Assembly (NCBI RefSeq): GCF_003386865.1 | Contig: NZ_QTUA01000001.1 | Location: 62,001-126,000, forward strand | Direction of reading: 5' to 3' | Source of the DNA: Calidifontibacter indicus | GTDB taxonomy: Bacteria; Actinomycetota; Actinomycetes; Actinomycetales; Dermatophilaceae | Length of the DNA: 64,000 nt | In this document: piece after piece, positions 56,179 to 64,000 of the stretch | Layout of the letters: each line of letters begins with the position of its first letter | How positions within the stretch are numbered: the stretch's first letter is position 1 | The notes under the pieces: generated by a model | What the model saw: the letters and a program-made list of their open reading frames with translations, nothing else | What the model was told of the DNA's origin: nothing | The model's database searches: none | Made by a program: the position numbers and the translations under genes

Positions 56179-56865
56179 ATGAGCGACCCGAAAACCCTGG
56201 GCCTGATCGGCGGCCTCTCCTGGGAGTCGACCGCCGAGTACTACCGCCTCGCCAACGAAACCGTCCACTCCCGGCTGGGTGGCCTGCACTCGGCCCGGGT
56301 GCTGGTCAACAGCCTCGACTTCGCCGAGATCCAGGCGCTGCAGGACTCCCGCGACTGGGACGCCCTCGGCGCCCGGCTCGCCGACGAGGCCGACCGACTG
56401 GCCAAGGCCGGAGCCGACGTCGTGCTGCTGTGCTCCAACCCGTTGCACGTCGTGGCCGACCGAATCGCCGAGGCGATCGAGGTGCCGCTGGTGCACATCG
56501 CCGACACGGCGGCCGGCGCGGCCCAGAACTCCGGCATGAAGCAGATCGGCCTGCTCGGCACCGCGTTCACGATGAACGAGGACTTCTACCGCGCGCGTCT
56601 CGAGGGCCACGGCCTCACTGTGCACACCCCGGCCAAGAGCGCCGTCGGCGAAGTCAACCGGATCATCTACGACGAGTTGTGCGTCGGCATCGTCACCGAG
56701 AAGTCGCGCCGCTACTTCCGCTCGGTGATGCAGGACCTCGTCGACGCCGGCGCCGAGGGCATCATCCTCGGCTCGACCGAGCTCGAACTGCTGATCACCA
56801 AGGACGACGCCGACGTGCCGCTCTTCCCGACGACCCGGCTGCACGTCGAGGCCGCCCTCAACTGA
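56179..56865 (+). CDS. Asp/Glu racemase-family protein with Cys-to-Ser change
   Basis: 228 residues from ATG 56179. Starts LGLIGGLSWESTAEYYRLAN, the signature of YgeA-type aspartate/glutamate racemases. The first catalytic Cys is present (Cys85, LLCSNPLH). At the second position the usual GCTE is GSTE (Ser199, IILGSTELELLI), so two-base racemisation would be impaired. It may be a decarboxylase-like or one-sided enzyme, or act on a ureide or hydantoin given its position opposite uraD. The superfamily includes allantoin racemase, but overall it looks more like YgeA. Confidence 0.85.
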   Translation: MSDPKTLGLIGGLSWESTAEYYRLANETVHSRLGGLHSARVLVNSLDFAEIQALQDSRDWDALGARLADEADRLAKAGADVVLLCSNPLHVVADRIAEAIEVPLVHIADTAAGAAQNSGMKQIGLLGTAFTMNEDFYRARLEGHGLTVHTPAKSAVGEVNRIIYDELCVGIVTEKSRRYFRSVMQDLVDAGAEGIILGSTELELLITKDDADVPLFPTTRLHVEAALN

Positions 56866-56874
56866 GCCGCCCCT

Positions 56875-56947
56875 CCGCAAACGCTGCACTTCCTCGCAGA
56901 GGCTGCAGCTGCAACAGCAGCGTCTGCCGGAAGTGCAGCGTCTTCGG
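56875..56947. repeat. intergenic palindrome with CGCAAACGCTGCA motif (family 1, copy 2)
   Basis: CCGCAAACGCTGCACTTCC (56875-56893) pairs with 56929-56947 at 17 of 19 positions, and an inner GCAGAGGCTG/CAGCGTCTGC pair continues the stem. It sits between convergent racemase and kinase genes and shares CGCAAACGCTGC and the GCAACAGCAGC loop with 26821-26913. Confidence 0.65.
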
Positions 56948-56954
56948 TGGTTTG

Positions 56955-58502
56955 TCAGTCGGCGACGTCGATGCCGAACGCACGGACGAGGGGTTCGAGC
57001 CCGTCGGCCCACCCGGCCATCACGTTGCGCAGCTTCCACATGCCGTCGCGGCGATAGATCCTGGCGAGGATCACCGCCCGCTCGGCACTGAGCACCCGTG
57101 TGTCGAGGGCGAGTTCGACCTCACCAATCGCAACCCTCGCCTCGAGCTGCTGCTCACCGATCGGGTGGTCGTCGGCGAGCGCAACGACCACGGCCTCGCA
57201 CTCGTCGGGGAGCTGGTCGAGGTCGATGCGGATCCCGTTCTGCGACAACGACACCGCGCCCGAACCGGACACCGGGTTGTTGAAGAACACGAACGAACTG
57301 TCGCCCAGCGCCTGTCCGTGGGCGTCGAGCTCGAACGCCACCGGGTCGAGTTGCTCGCCGACTCCCGCGGCCACCGACACGGTGACCTCGACGAACCGCC
57401 CAGGCACGGTGGAGTTCTGGCCCGGCGCGAGCAGCGCCCGGCCGTGCTGGGCCTCGGGGTGGACGGTGGTGGTGCGCGCGGCGAGCACTTCGGGGTCGGC
57501 GTCATGTTCGGCGTCGAGCTCGGTGCTCGGTTCGAGGCCGGACGCTGCTTCGCCCGCGGGCTCGGCGCCGTGCTCGGCATCTGCCTCGGCGGACGGCTCG
57601 GCGCCGGTCTCCGGCTGCACCTCGGGGCGTCGGAACACCGTGGTCGACACCTCGGAGATGTCTTCGTCGACCAACGCGGGGGGCACCTGCTCAAGCGCTT
57701 CGGACAACGCGTCGGCGAACTGCGCCGCGCCCGGGTAACGGTCTGCAGGTTCCTTGGCCAGTCCACGGTGCACAACGTCGGCGATGCTCGTGGGCACCCC
57801 GGCGGGCAGCGGCGGAGGCGGCTGGCTGACGTGGGCCATCGCGAGACCGACCGCGGTGTCGGCGGTGAACGGCCAGTGCCCGCTGAGCATCTCGAACGCG
57901 ACGACGGCCAGCGAATAGACGTCGGAGAACGGCCCGATCTCGTGGCCGAGGGCGGCTTCGGGCGGGAGGTACTGCGGGGTGCCGAGCACCTCGCCGGCGC
58001 GGGTCATGCCAGCGGAGCCGAGGGCGCGGGCGATGCCGAAGTCGGTCAGTTTGGCAACCCCGTCGGCGTCGACGACGACATTGGCGGGCTTCACGTCGCG
58101 GTGGATGATGCCCTTGCGGTGGGCGGCCTCGAGCGCGGCCGCGGCCTGCACCAGCAGCGCGACGGCATCGGCCGGCGAGAACGGTGCACGCTGCTTGATG
58201 AGCGCCGACAACGGCTCGCCCTCGACCAGTTCCATCACCAGGTAGGCCGACCCGGCGTCTTCGCCGTAGTCGTGCACCTGCGCGATATTGCCGTGGGAGA
58301 GCTTCGCCGCGTTGCGGGCCTCGACCCGGAACCGCTCCAGGAAGCCGGGGTCACCGGCCAGCCCGGCGTGCAGCATCTTCACCGCAACCGGCCGGTCGAG
58401 CACCTCGTCGTGGGCGCGCCAGACTTCGCCCATCCCCCCACCGGCGATCCGGGCGCGCAACTCGTATCGATTGCCGACGCGTCCGGCAGCCGCTGCACTC
58501 AT
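56955..58502 (-). CDS. soluble Ser/Thr protein kinase fused to a TerD-like domain
   Basis: 515 residues from ATG 58502. Kinase domain (about 13-280): Gly loop IAGGGMGEV, Lys42 (VAVKML), HRDVKPANVV with Asp136, DFG with Asp154, GTPQYLPPE. An acidic Glu/Ala/Pro linker (about 285-370) replaces the membrane segment and PASTA repeats of PknB. The C-terminal 145 residues form a TerD-type domain (GRFVEVTVSVAAGVGEQLDP, FELDAHGQALGDSSFVFFNN, ILARIYRRDGMWKLRNVMAG). TerD domains bind calcium; the acidic D-x-D type ligands can be seen in part. This suggests a kinase coupled to the Ter stress-response system. It is not near other ter genes. Confidence 0.9.
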   Translation of the reverse strand: MSAAAAGRVGNRYELRARIAGGGMGEVWRAHDEVLDRPVAVKMLHAGLAGDPGFLERFRVEARNAAKLSHGNIAQVHDYGEDAGSAYLVMELVEGEPLSALIKQRAPFSPADAVALLVQAAAALEAAHRKGIIHRDVKPANVVVDADGVAKLTDFGIARALGSAGMTRAGEVLGTPQYLPPEAALGHEIGPFSDVYSLAVVAFEMLSGHWPFTADTAVGLAMAHVSQPPPPLPAGVPTSIADVVHRGLAKEPADRYPGAAQFADALSEALEQVPPALVDEDISEVSTTVFRRPEVQPETGAEPSAEADAEHGAEPAGEAASGLEPSTELDAEHDADPEVLAARTTTVHPEAQHGRALLAPGQNSTVPGRFVEVTVSVAAGVGEQLDPVAFELDAHGQALGDSSFVFFNNPVSGSGAVSLSQNGIRIDLDQLPDECEAVVVALADDHPIGEQQLEARVAIGEVELALDTRVLSAERAVILARIYRRDGMWKLRNVMAGWADGLEPLVRAFGIDVAD

Positions 58503-58692
58503 CGGCAGCCACCCTAGCCTCGCCCCGCGGGTGGGTTCGGCTGTCTTCACCGGACAGGCGGACACCCGCGCTGCAGGTCGACGCGGGTCGCCGCGGACTG
58601 CCCCGGAATTCCGGGGAGTCTGCGCCCGCGGGAGGTCGAGTTGCAGCGCGAGTGTCCGCTCACCACTAAAGCCGACCACTAACCTGAGCCGG

Positions 58693-59469
58693 GTGACCAA
58701 CGCGTACTACCGGCGGATCGACGCCAACACCTTCGAGCCCACGCTGCACACCCAAGGCGCGTGGCAGGAGCACGAGCAGCACATGGCGGTGGCGAGCGCG
58801 CTCATGGCCGCCATGATCGAGCAGCACGAACCACGCGACGACCTGCAGATCGCCCGCATCACCTGGGAGATCTTCGGGATGATTCCGCTCGCGCCCTCGC
58901 ACGTCGAGGTGACGACGATTCGACCTGGTCGCACCATCGAACTGCTCGAGGCGACGCTGACGATCGAGTCACGGGTGATCATCCGTGCCCGTGCGTGGCG
59001 CCTCGCGATGAGCGACACCTCGGCCTACGCCGGCAGCGAGTTGCCGACGATAAACGGCCCGGAGGCCGGCGCCGTCGAGGACGCCACCTTGACCTGGCCG
59101 GGCGGTTACATCGCCTCGCTCATCACGCGCGAGCTGCCGGGCGGCCGACCCGGGCGGCGTCAGGTGTGGCTCAAGACCCACCCGACCTTGATCGAGGGTG
59201 AAGAGGTGGGTGCGCTCGCCGAACTGGTGACGCGCTGCGACACCGCCAACGGCATTGCCGTGCGCATCGACCCGAAGAAGCTGATGTACCCGAACGTCGA
59301 ACTGTCGCTGCACCTCGTGCGCGCCCCGCGCCGCGGCTGGGTGGGCCTCGACACCGCCGTCACCTTCGGCCCGACCGGCCTGGGGCTGACGTCCTCGACG
59401 ATCCACGACGAGGACGGCCCGGTCGGACGGGTCGAGCAGGCCCTGACCGTGCGGGAGTTTCCCGCCTAG
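58693..59469 (+). CDS. double-hotdog thioesterase-like protein
   Basis: 258 residues from GTG 58693. Two hotdog-like halves: the first has HMAVASALMAAMIEQHE, then VEVTTIRPGRTIELLEATLT, the second VELSLHLVRAPRRGWVGLDT, then STIHDEDGPVGRVEQAL at the end. This resembles the TesB-like/acyl-CoA thioesterase II proteins of actinobacteria (thioesterase family, DUF4442-type neighbours). Hydrolysis of an acyl-CoA is inferred; the substrate is unknown. Divergent from the kinase, convergent with jetD. Confidence 0.78.
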   Translation: MTNAYYRRIDANTFEPTLHTQGAWQEHEQHMAVASALMAAMIEQHEPRDDLQIARITWEIFGMIPLAPSHVEVTTIRPGRTIELLEATLTIESRVIIRARAWRLAMSDTSAYAGSELPTINGPEAGAVEDATLTWPGGYIASLITRELPGGRPGRRQVWLKTHPTLIEGEEVGALAELVTRCDTANGIAVRIDPKKLMYPNVELSLHLVRAPRRGWVGLDTAVTFGPTGLGLTSSTIHDEDGPVGRVEQALTVREFPA

Positions 59470-59537
59470 CTCAAGCCCGGGGGCGCTGGCACGGCACGGA
59501 CGAGCAGCGGCCGTGCCGTCGAAGGCTCTGCTACTCG

Positions 59538-60689
59538 TCAGCCCCGGTCGCGCAGCGCACGTTCCACCCAGTGCCAGTCGATCCGTTCCTGCTCGAGTCG
59601 CACCCGGTTGCCGAGATCGTCGCTGACCAGCGCGGCGTACAGCTGCCCCTCCGCCAGGGTCAGCCGAGCCAGCGCCGCCGAGGTCGGCCGCTCCTCACTC
59701 ACCCACCGGTCACGGTGGTGGAGCAAGGTCTCGCGATCCATCAACACCGACCGGGTCTGCGGCAGCCAGGCACGCAGTCGATCCAGAATGGCGAAGCCGT
59801 GCGTGTCGATGTCACCCCAGTAGTCGATGTCAGCTTCGGCGAGCCATGGCAGGCGACCAACCAGATCGACGTCGAAACCCTTGCCCCACAACACGATCCC
59901 GTCGGGTGGCACGTCGACGCTGAGATAGCTGATTTCGTTCTCCACCACGATCGCGCGCCGTGGAGCCAGTGACAGCCGCGCCAGTTCCTCGCTGCGCAGC
60001 GCGAGCTCGGTCAGCTGCGCCGGCAACCCCAGCGTCGACGCCGGCCGCAACCGCACGAATTCCGGCTTTGTCGCCAGGCCCAAACCGCGCAGGAAGCCGA
60101 GCGACGTGCCTGCGACCCCGAGGATCTGGGCGAGCACGCCGCGGTGCCGTTCGGCGAACTTCGTGTCAACACCGGGTGCGCTGATCTCCCGCAGGTAACG
60201 CCCAGAACCGCGCTGCGCCGCGAGCCATTCATAGGCAGCGACAATGCCGCGCAGATCACTCGCGATCTCCAGCGTTCGTAATGGATGGTTCACCACCCAG
60301 TCGCGCACCGCCGCCGCGCCCTCGACCTCGCGCAACGCTGCGTCGTACCGGCGCACCTGGGCGGCGACCCCGAGCAACGCCCAGGCTTGATCCCAAGAGG
60401 TCACTCGCGCCCGGCTCGGTAGCCGGTTGCGGCCAATGCTGCGACCACCGACGTCGGCCCAATCGAGGCAGTAGCGGCTGTCGTCGCGTCGGCCGGCATC
60501 GAGCCGGCCCACCCAGTCGCGGACGGCGCCCAGATCGTCACCGATCTGCGAGGGCCGGGGGCCGCGGATCGGCACCTCGATCGGCACGAACGGCCGATCT
60601 TCGGCGTAGGCCTGCAGGAGTGCACCGCTGTCCCACGAGCGGCGCACCTTTCGCGTGATGTCCGCGGGTTCGGTCCAAGGGGTGCTCAC
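59538..60689 (-). CDS. jetD: Wadjet protein JetD (Toprim-like nuclease)
   Basis: 383 residues from GTG 60689, overlapping the jetC stop (GTGA). DUF3322 N-terminal region and DUF2220 C-terminal Toprim-like domain: Glu in VVENEISYL, DxD in YWGDIDTHGFAILDRL, which in JetD form the metal site that cuts plasmid DNA after JetABC senses circular DNA by loop extrusion. Last gene of the operon, convergent with the thioesterase-like gene. Confidence 0.92.
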   Translation of the reverse strand: MSTPWTEPADITRKVRRSWDSGALLQAYAEDRPFVPIEVPIRGPRPSQIGDDLGAVRDWVGRLDAGRRDDSRYCLDWADVGGRSIGRNRLPSRARVTSWDQAWALLGVAAQVRRYDAALREVEGAAAVRDWVVNHPLRTLEIASDLRGIVAAYEWLAAQRGSGRYLREISAPGVDTKFAERHRGVLAQILGVAGTSLGFLRGLGLATKPEFVRLRPASTLGLPAQLTELALRSEELARLSLAPRRAIVVENEISYLSVDVPPDGIVLWGKGFDVDLVGRLPWLAEADIDYWGDIDTHGFAILDRLRAWLPQTRSVLMDRETLLHHRDRWVSEERPTSAALARLTLAEGQLYAALVSDDLGNRVRLEQERIDWHWVERALRDRG

Positions 60690-63600
60690 GCCCGGTGACC
60701 GTCGCGCCGCTGGTGATATTCCTCGATCGTCATCGTCTGCACGCGGGAACTGGTGCCGGTCGGGTTGTCGACGAAGCCGATCGCCTTGACGTAGGGCTCG
60801 ATGACTCGCACCTTCTGCAGCGGCGTGACGATCAGCAGCTGAAGACCGAGCTTGGCGAACAGGTCGAGCGCGTACCTGGTGGACACGTCGGACCCGCGAC
60901 CGAATGCCTCATCGATGACCGCGAACCTGAAGTCCTTGGATTTGTCTGCGCCCCAGGACAATCCGAATTGGTAGGCCAGCGACGCAGCGAGAATGGTGTA
61001 AGCGAGCTTCTCCTTCTGCCCACCCGACTTTCCGTCGGAATCGCTGTAGTGCTCCCACTCCTGGTCGGTGTCACTGTCACGCTCGGACGCCGAGAAGACG
61101 AACCAGTTGCGCACGTCGGTGACCCGTCGGGTCCATGCCCGGTCGGAGTCGGTGTGGCCGTCTCGCCCGCGGAAGCGTTCGATCAGCCGCTTCACCTCCA
61201 GGAACCGCTCCTCGGAGTATTGGTCGCCGTCAACCGACAGGCTGTCGTTGGTGAGGTTGCGCAGATCGGCCCGGAAGAGTGCAACGTCGTGGTTGTCGGT
61301 CGCAGCCTTCTCCAGCCGGATGTAGCGCCCCGGGTTGTAGGGCACCGCGCCGAGCGCTTCGTTGATTCGGCTGACGCGCTTGTCGATGTCGTCAGCCTGA
61401 CGGCCCAGCCAGTTGTTGAATCCGGCAAGTTCCTGGATCGCCTTCATGTTGAGCTGATCCTTGAAGTCGTTCTCGAAGCGCGGCAGGTCGTCGGTGGCGA
61501 CCTGGTCGCGGTATGTGACGAAATCGGCACGCGCGTCGACGCTCGCGTCGAGGTCGGCTCTCAGCTCGGGCCAGCTGCCGAGCACGTCGTTCATGTACTG
61601 GCCCAAGCTCTGACCGAGCCCACCGAGTTCACGGGTCAGCCGGTCGATCCGCTTGTACAGGTCTTCGGCCAGCAGTCGCTCGGCAGTGTCGCACTCGGCC
61701 GCGGTGCGCGGACGGGCGGACGCAATCCGCTTGTCCAACAAGGCAAAGCTCACCTCGGCAGCGGCGATCACGTCGGCGCTGTGGCCCGAAATGAAGGCGC
61801 CCGCGGCATCGAGCGCCTGCTGCGCCTGCTGCTTCTGGCTGGCGATCGTAGCCAACCGGCCGGTCAGCTGCTCCAGTTGCGTGCTCACCTCCTGCGCCTG
61901 CTCCTGGTTGCGGGTGAGCGCGCGGGTGATCTCCGACAACCGTGAGGAGCCCGACTCCAGCCGCGCGCGTTCGGCGTCGAACTCCTCGGCTCGCGCGACC
62001 GCCTCGGCAACGTCCAGATCGGCCCACGACACGAAGGAACCAAGCCGCGAGAAGGCCTCCTGCCGCACCTGGATCTCGTCGCGCTGCGCCGTCAGCCTTG
62101 CAAGCTCGGCTTCCAGCTCGACGTGACGACCCTCCAACTGCTCCAGGTCACCGCGCAGCGCCGCAATCTTGCGCTCGTTGGCCCAACCGAGCACCCATCG
62201 ACGCGGGTCGTCGACCCGGTGCCGGTCGTCTTTCTCATGCCGGTCGCCCGAGCGCACTTGCCCCTGCCGGGTGACCGCACGATCGGCGGCGCGGAACTCC
62301 TCCAGGCTCCAGGCACACAGGTGATCAGCTCGTCGGATCAACTGGTTACGCAGGTAGCCCTCGAACGCCCCTTCCCGGATCTCCAGGCAATCACCGAGCA
62401 ACAGTTGTTCGCCGCTGCGGCGCTGCAACGGCACCTGCCGGGTTGGCACCCGCTCGTACACCAGCCGTGCGCCCCGCGCCTGTCTCCCGCGTCCGGCGAA
62501 GGTCAGTCGGCGCCCGTTGACCCAACGGGTCACGTCGTCGTAGTGCTCGGTGGGCACCAGCAGCGAAAGTGCGAAGCCCCGCAGCACTCGTTCGGCGGCG
62601 CCGCGCCACTCGCTGTGCTCCTCGAGCACGTCGAGCAATTCCCCGGCGTAGGGCAGGTCGTGTTCGGTGAGGCCGAGATCGGCGCACAATTGAGCGCGCA
62701 GCTGGAACTGCTCGGTCGGCAGGTTGCTGGTGCGCCCCTGCAGGTCGTCGAGCTCGGCACGCACCGCGGCGGCCTGTGCGGTGATCTCCCGATCAGCGCT
62801 GATCGCGTCGGCGACGGCCGCATCGAGCTCACGCTTCTGGGTCGCCAACTCTGGTCGGCGCTGCGCCAGAAGTGTTGTCAGCTGCGAAAATTCATCCCTC
62901 GAATTGATCGGGTCGAGCCCCGCTTCGGCCACGGCGCCGTCGAACTGCCCCCGGGAGCGCTGTCGAGTCTCTGCTTGGGCTCGCGCTTCTCGAGCGAGCC
63001 GCTCCAGCTCACCGATCCGGTCGCCTCCGGCCCGCGCACGTTCCTCGATCAATTCCTCGCGTGCGGAAGCCAGGCTCGACTGCTGGGCTTTCGCGTCGTC
63101 ATGTTCGCCCGACAACCGCTGACCGTCGGCATCGAGCCGTTGGATCTCAACAGTGAGGAGGTCGCAGCGCAGTCGGGCCATGAACAGTCCCACCGCATCG
63201 CGCTCACGCTCCAGCTCGGCGCGATCAGCCTGTGTCTTGTCGTACCGCGCAGTCGTATTGGCCACCGGCTCGAGCGCTTCCAGCTGAAGCCGCGCGCGGC
63301 GCACCGCGTCATGGGCCTTGGTCAGGTCGCCGAAGTGATCGATGATGTCGCGCAGGTGAGCGCTCGCGTCGCTGGGTTCGAGCATGTGGTCACGCACGAA
63401 GTCGTTGAGGTTGCCGACCGACTTCATCGACACCGTCTGGTGGAACAACTCCAGTGCCTGGTCCGACGGGATGCCGAGCAACCGGCGTAGGGCGGTCGCG
63501 TATTTGGGGAAGTCGTCCCACACGTCCGCACCGCCGGCCCGCAAGCGCTTGCGCAGATCGCGCAGGTCAGAGCCGAAGTCGGTGAAATCGGTAGCGATCG

Positions 63601-64000
63601 ACAGCGCCTTGGTGGCGGTCACATAGAAGCGGTAGGGCTGCCCACTGCTCTCGCGCTGCTGAAACACCTGCGCCAGGGTGACAGTCTCGTCGTAGCCCTC
63701 GTTGGTGAAGACCGCCAACACCACGGAAAAGCTGCGACGGCCCTCGCGCAGTCCCTTGGCCCGGGTGTGACCGGTGCTCTCGATCCGCTCCGACTTGTAA
63801 TGGCCCTCGACGTACGAACGCAGCGTGCGTTCCTTCGACTCGGCGCCGGCCGCCTTGTTGTAGGCCACCTTATGCGCCGGCATGAGCAGCGTGGTCAGCC
63901 CGTCGACCAGCGTCGACTTGCCGGAGCCGATGTCACCGGTCAGCAAGGAGGTCTCGCCGCCGGGTGTCAGGCGCCACACCTGTCGATCGAAGGTGCCCCA
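60686..64000 (-). CDS. jetC: Wadjet SMC-like ATPase JetC (N-terminus outside window)
   Basis: About 1,104 residues are visible; the frame stays open to the last base, reading WGTFDRQVWRLTPGG before Walker A, so only the first dozen or so residues are missing. Walker A GDIGSGKSTLVDGLTTLL, a long coiled coil with a hinge region around 400-650 residues from the visible start, SMC signature SGGQKEKLAYTI and Walker B FRFAVIDEAFGRGSD. MukB-like motor of the JetABCD anti-plasmid system. jetA and jetB should lie directly beyond the right edge. Confidence 0.93.
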   Translation of the reverse strand, partial: WGTFDRQVWRLTPGGETSLLTGDIGSGKSTLVDGLTTLLMPAHKVAYNKAAGAESKERTLRSYVEGHYKSERIESTGHTRAKGLREGRRSFSVVLAVFTNEGYDETVTLAQVFQQRESSGQPYRFYVTATKALSIATDFTDFGSDLRDLRKRLRAGGADVWDDFPKYATALRRLLGIPSDQALELFHQTVSMKSVGNLNDFVRDHMLEPSDASAHLRDIIDHFGDLTKAHDAVRRARLQLEALEPVANTTARYDKTQADRAELERERDAVGLFMARLRCDLLTVEIQRLDADGQRLSGEHDDAKAQQSSLASAREELIEERARAGGDRIGELERLAREARAQAETRQRSRGQFDGAVAEAGLDPINSRDEFSQLTTLLAQRRPELATQKRELDAAVADAISADREITAQAAAVRAELDDLQGRTSNLPTEQFQLRAQLCADLGLTEHDLPYAGELLDVLEEHSEWRGAAERVLRGFALSLLVPTEHYDDVTRWVNGRRLTFAGRGRQARGARLVYERVPTRQVPLQRRSGEQLLLGDCLEIREGAFEGYLRNQLIRRADHLCAWSLEEFRAADRAVTRQGQVRSGDRHEKDDRHRVDDPRRWVLGWANERKIAALRGDLEQLEGRHVELEAELARLTAQRDEIQVRQEAFSRLGSFVSWADLDVAEAVARAEEFDAERARLESGSSRLSEITRALTRNQEQAQEVSTQLEQLTGRLATIASQKQQAQQALDAAGAFISGHSADVIAAAEVSFALLDKRIASARPRTAAECDTAERLLAEDLYKRIDRLTRELGGLGQSLGQYMNDVLGSWPELRADLDASVDARADFVTYRDQVATDDLPRFENDFKDQLNMKAIQELAGFNNWLGRQADDIDKRVSRINEALGAVPYNPGRYIRLEKAATDNHDVALFRADLRNLTNDSLSVDGDQYSEERFLEVKRLIERFRGRDGHTDSDRAWTRRVTDVRNWFVFSASERDSDTDQEWEHYSDSDGKSGGQKEKLAYTILAASLAYQFGLSWGADKSKDFRFAVIDEAFGRGSDVSTRYALDLFAKLGLQLLIVTPLQKVRVIEPYVKAIGFVDNPTGTSSRVQTMTIEEYHQRRDGHRA

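Overview
The window is high-GC DNA (roughly 70 percent by eye) from an actinobacterium. The evidence is a dnaK-grpE-dnaJ-hspR operon with HspR-type HAIR operators, many GTG and TTG starts, 13E12-type HNH protein and WYL regulators. Gene content would fit a Micrococcales member such as the Dermacoccaceae, but that rank is a guess; no rRNA or tRNA is present to settle it. Both edges cut genes: a TerD-domain protein on the left and the Wadjet ATPase JetC on the right.

Layout. 1-5.3 kb: end of a TerD/FtsK-like fusion, an RraB-like protein, a cytoplasmic SGNH hydrolase, an SRPBCC protein and pyruvate:quinone oxidoreductase (poxB). 5.3-9.7 kb: the heat-shock operon, read leftward, with two HAIR elements upstream of dnaK. 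9.7-15.4 kb: an accessory-looking stretch with a tetR/SDR pair around a palindromic operator, a complete IS3-family element, a GNAT gene between imperfect direct repeats, a small membrane protein and a frameshifted lipoprotein gene. 15.4-20.8 kb: MFS exporter, CDF metal exporter, secreted HtrA-like protease and a type B carboxylesterase. 20.9-26.8 kb: a complete fructose PTS operon, fruR-fruK-fruA-ptsH-ptsI. 27-30.8 kb: single-chain purL. 30.9-37.6 kb: HNH protein with a hexapeptide repeat, DHA2 exporter with divergent WYL regulator, and a glutaryl-CoA dehydrogenase-like gene flanked by two broken SGNH hydrolase genes. 37.7-46.9 kb: an AAA+/VWA pair, small membrane protein, two-domain GNAT, solute-binding-like protein, DinB-like protein, aldo/keto reductase and an MFS transporter with an unusual C-terminal extension.

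47.1-56.9 kb is a purine-catabolism cluster on the minus strand in two blocks: uraD-uraH-glxK-allE, then xdhA-xdhB-xdhC-guaD. Guanine goes to xanthine, then urate; the ureide steps recover nitrogen and glyoxylate-derived glycerate. Uricase, allantoinase and allantoicase are not in the window. The two blocks share a repeated GGAA motif with 21-bp spacing in their upstream DNA. A racemase gene diverges from uraD.

56.9-64 kb: a soluble Ser/Thr kinase fused to a TerD-like domain, a thioesterase-like protein, and the end of a Wadjet plasmid-defence operon (jetC-jetD). The most unusual items are the kinase-TerD fusion, the MFS-beta-sandwich fusion, two families of dispersed intergenic palindromes, the shared purine-cluster motif and the paired SGNH gene remnants.
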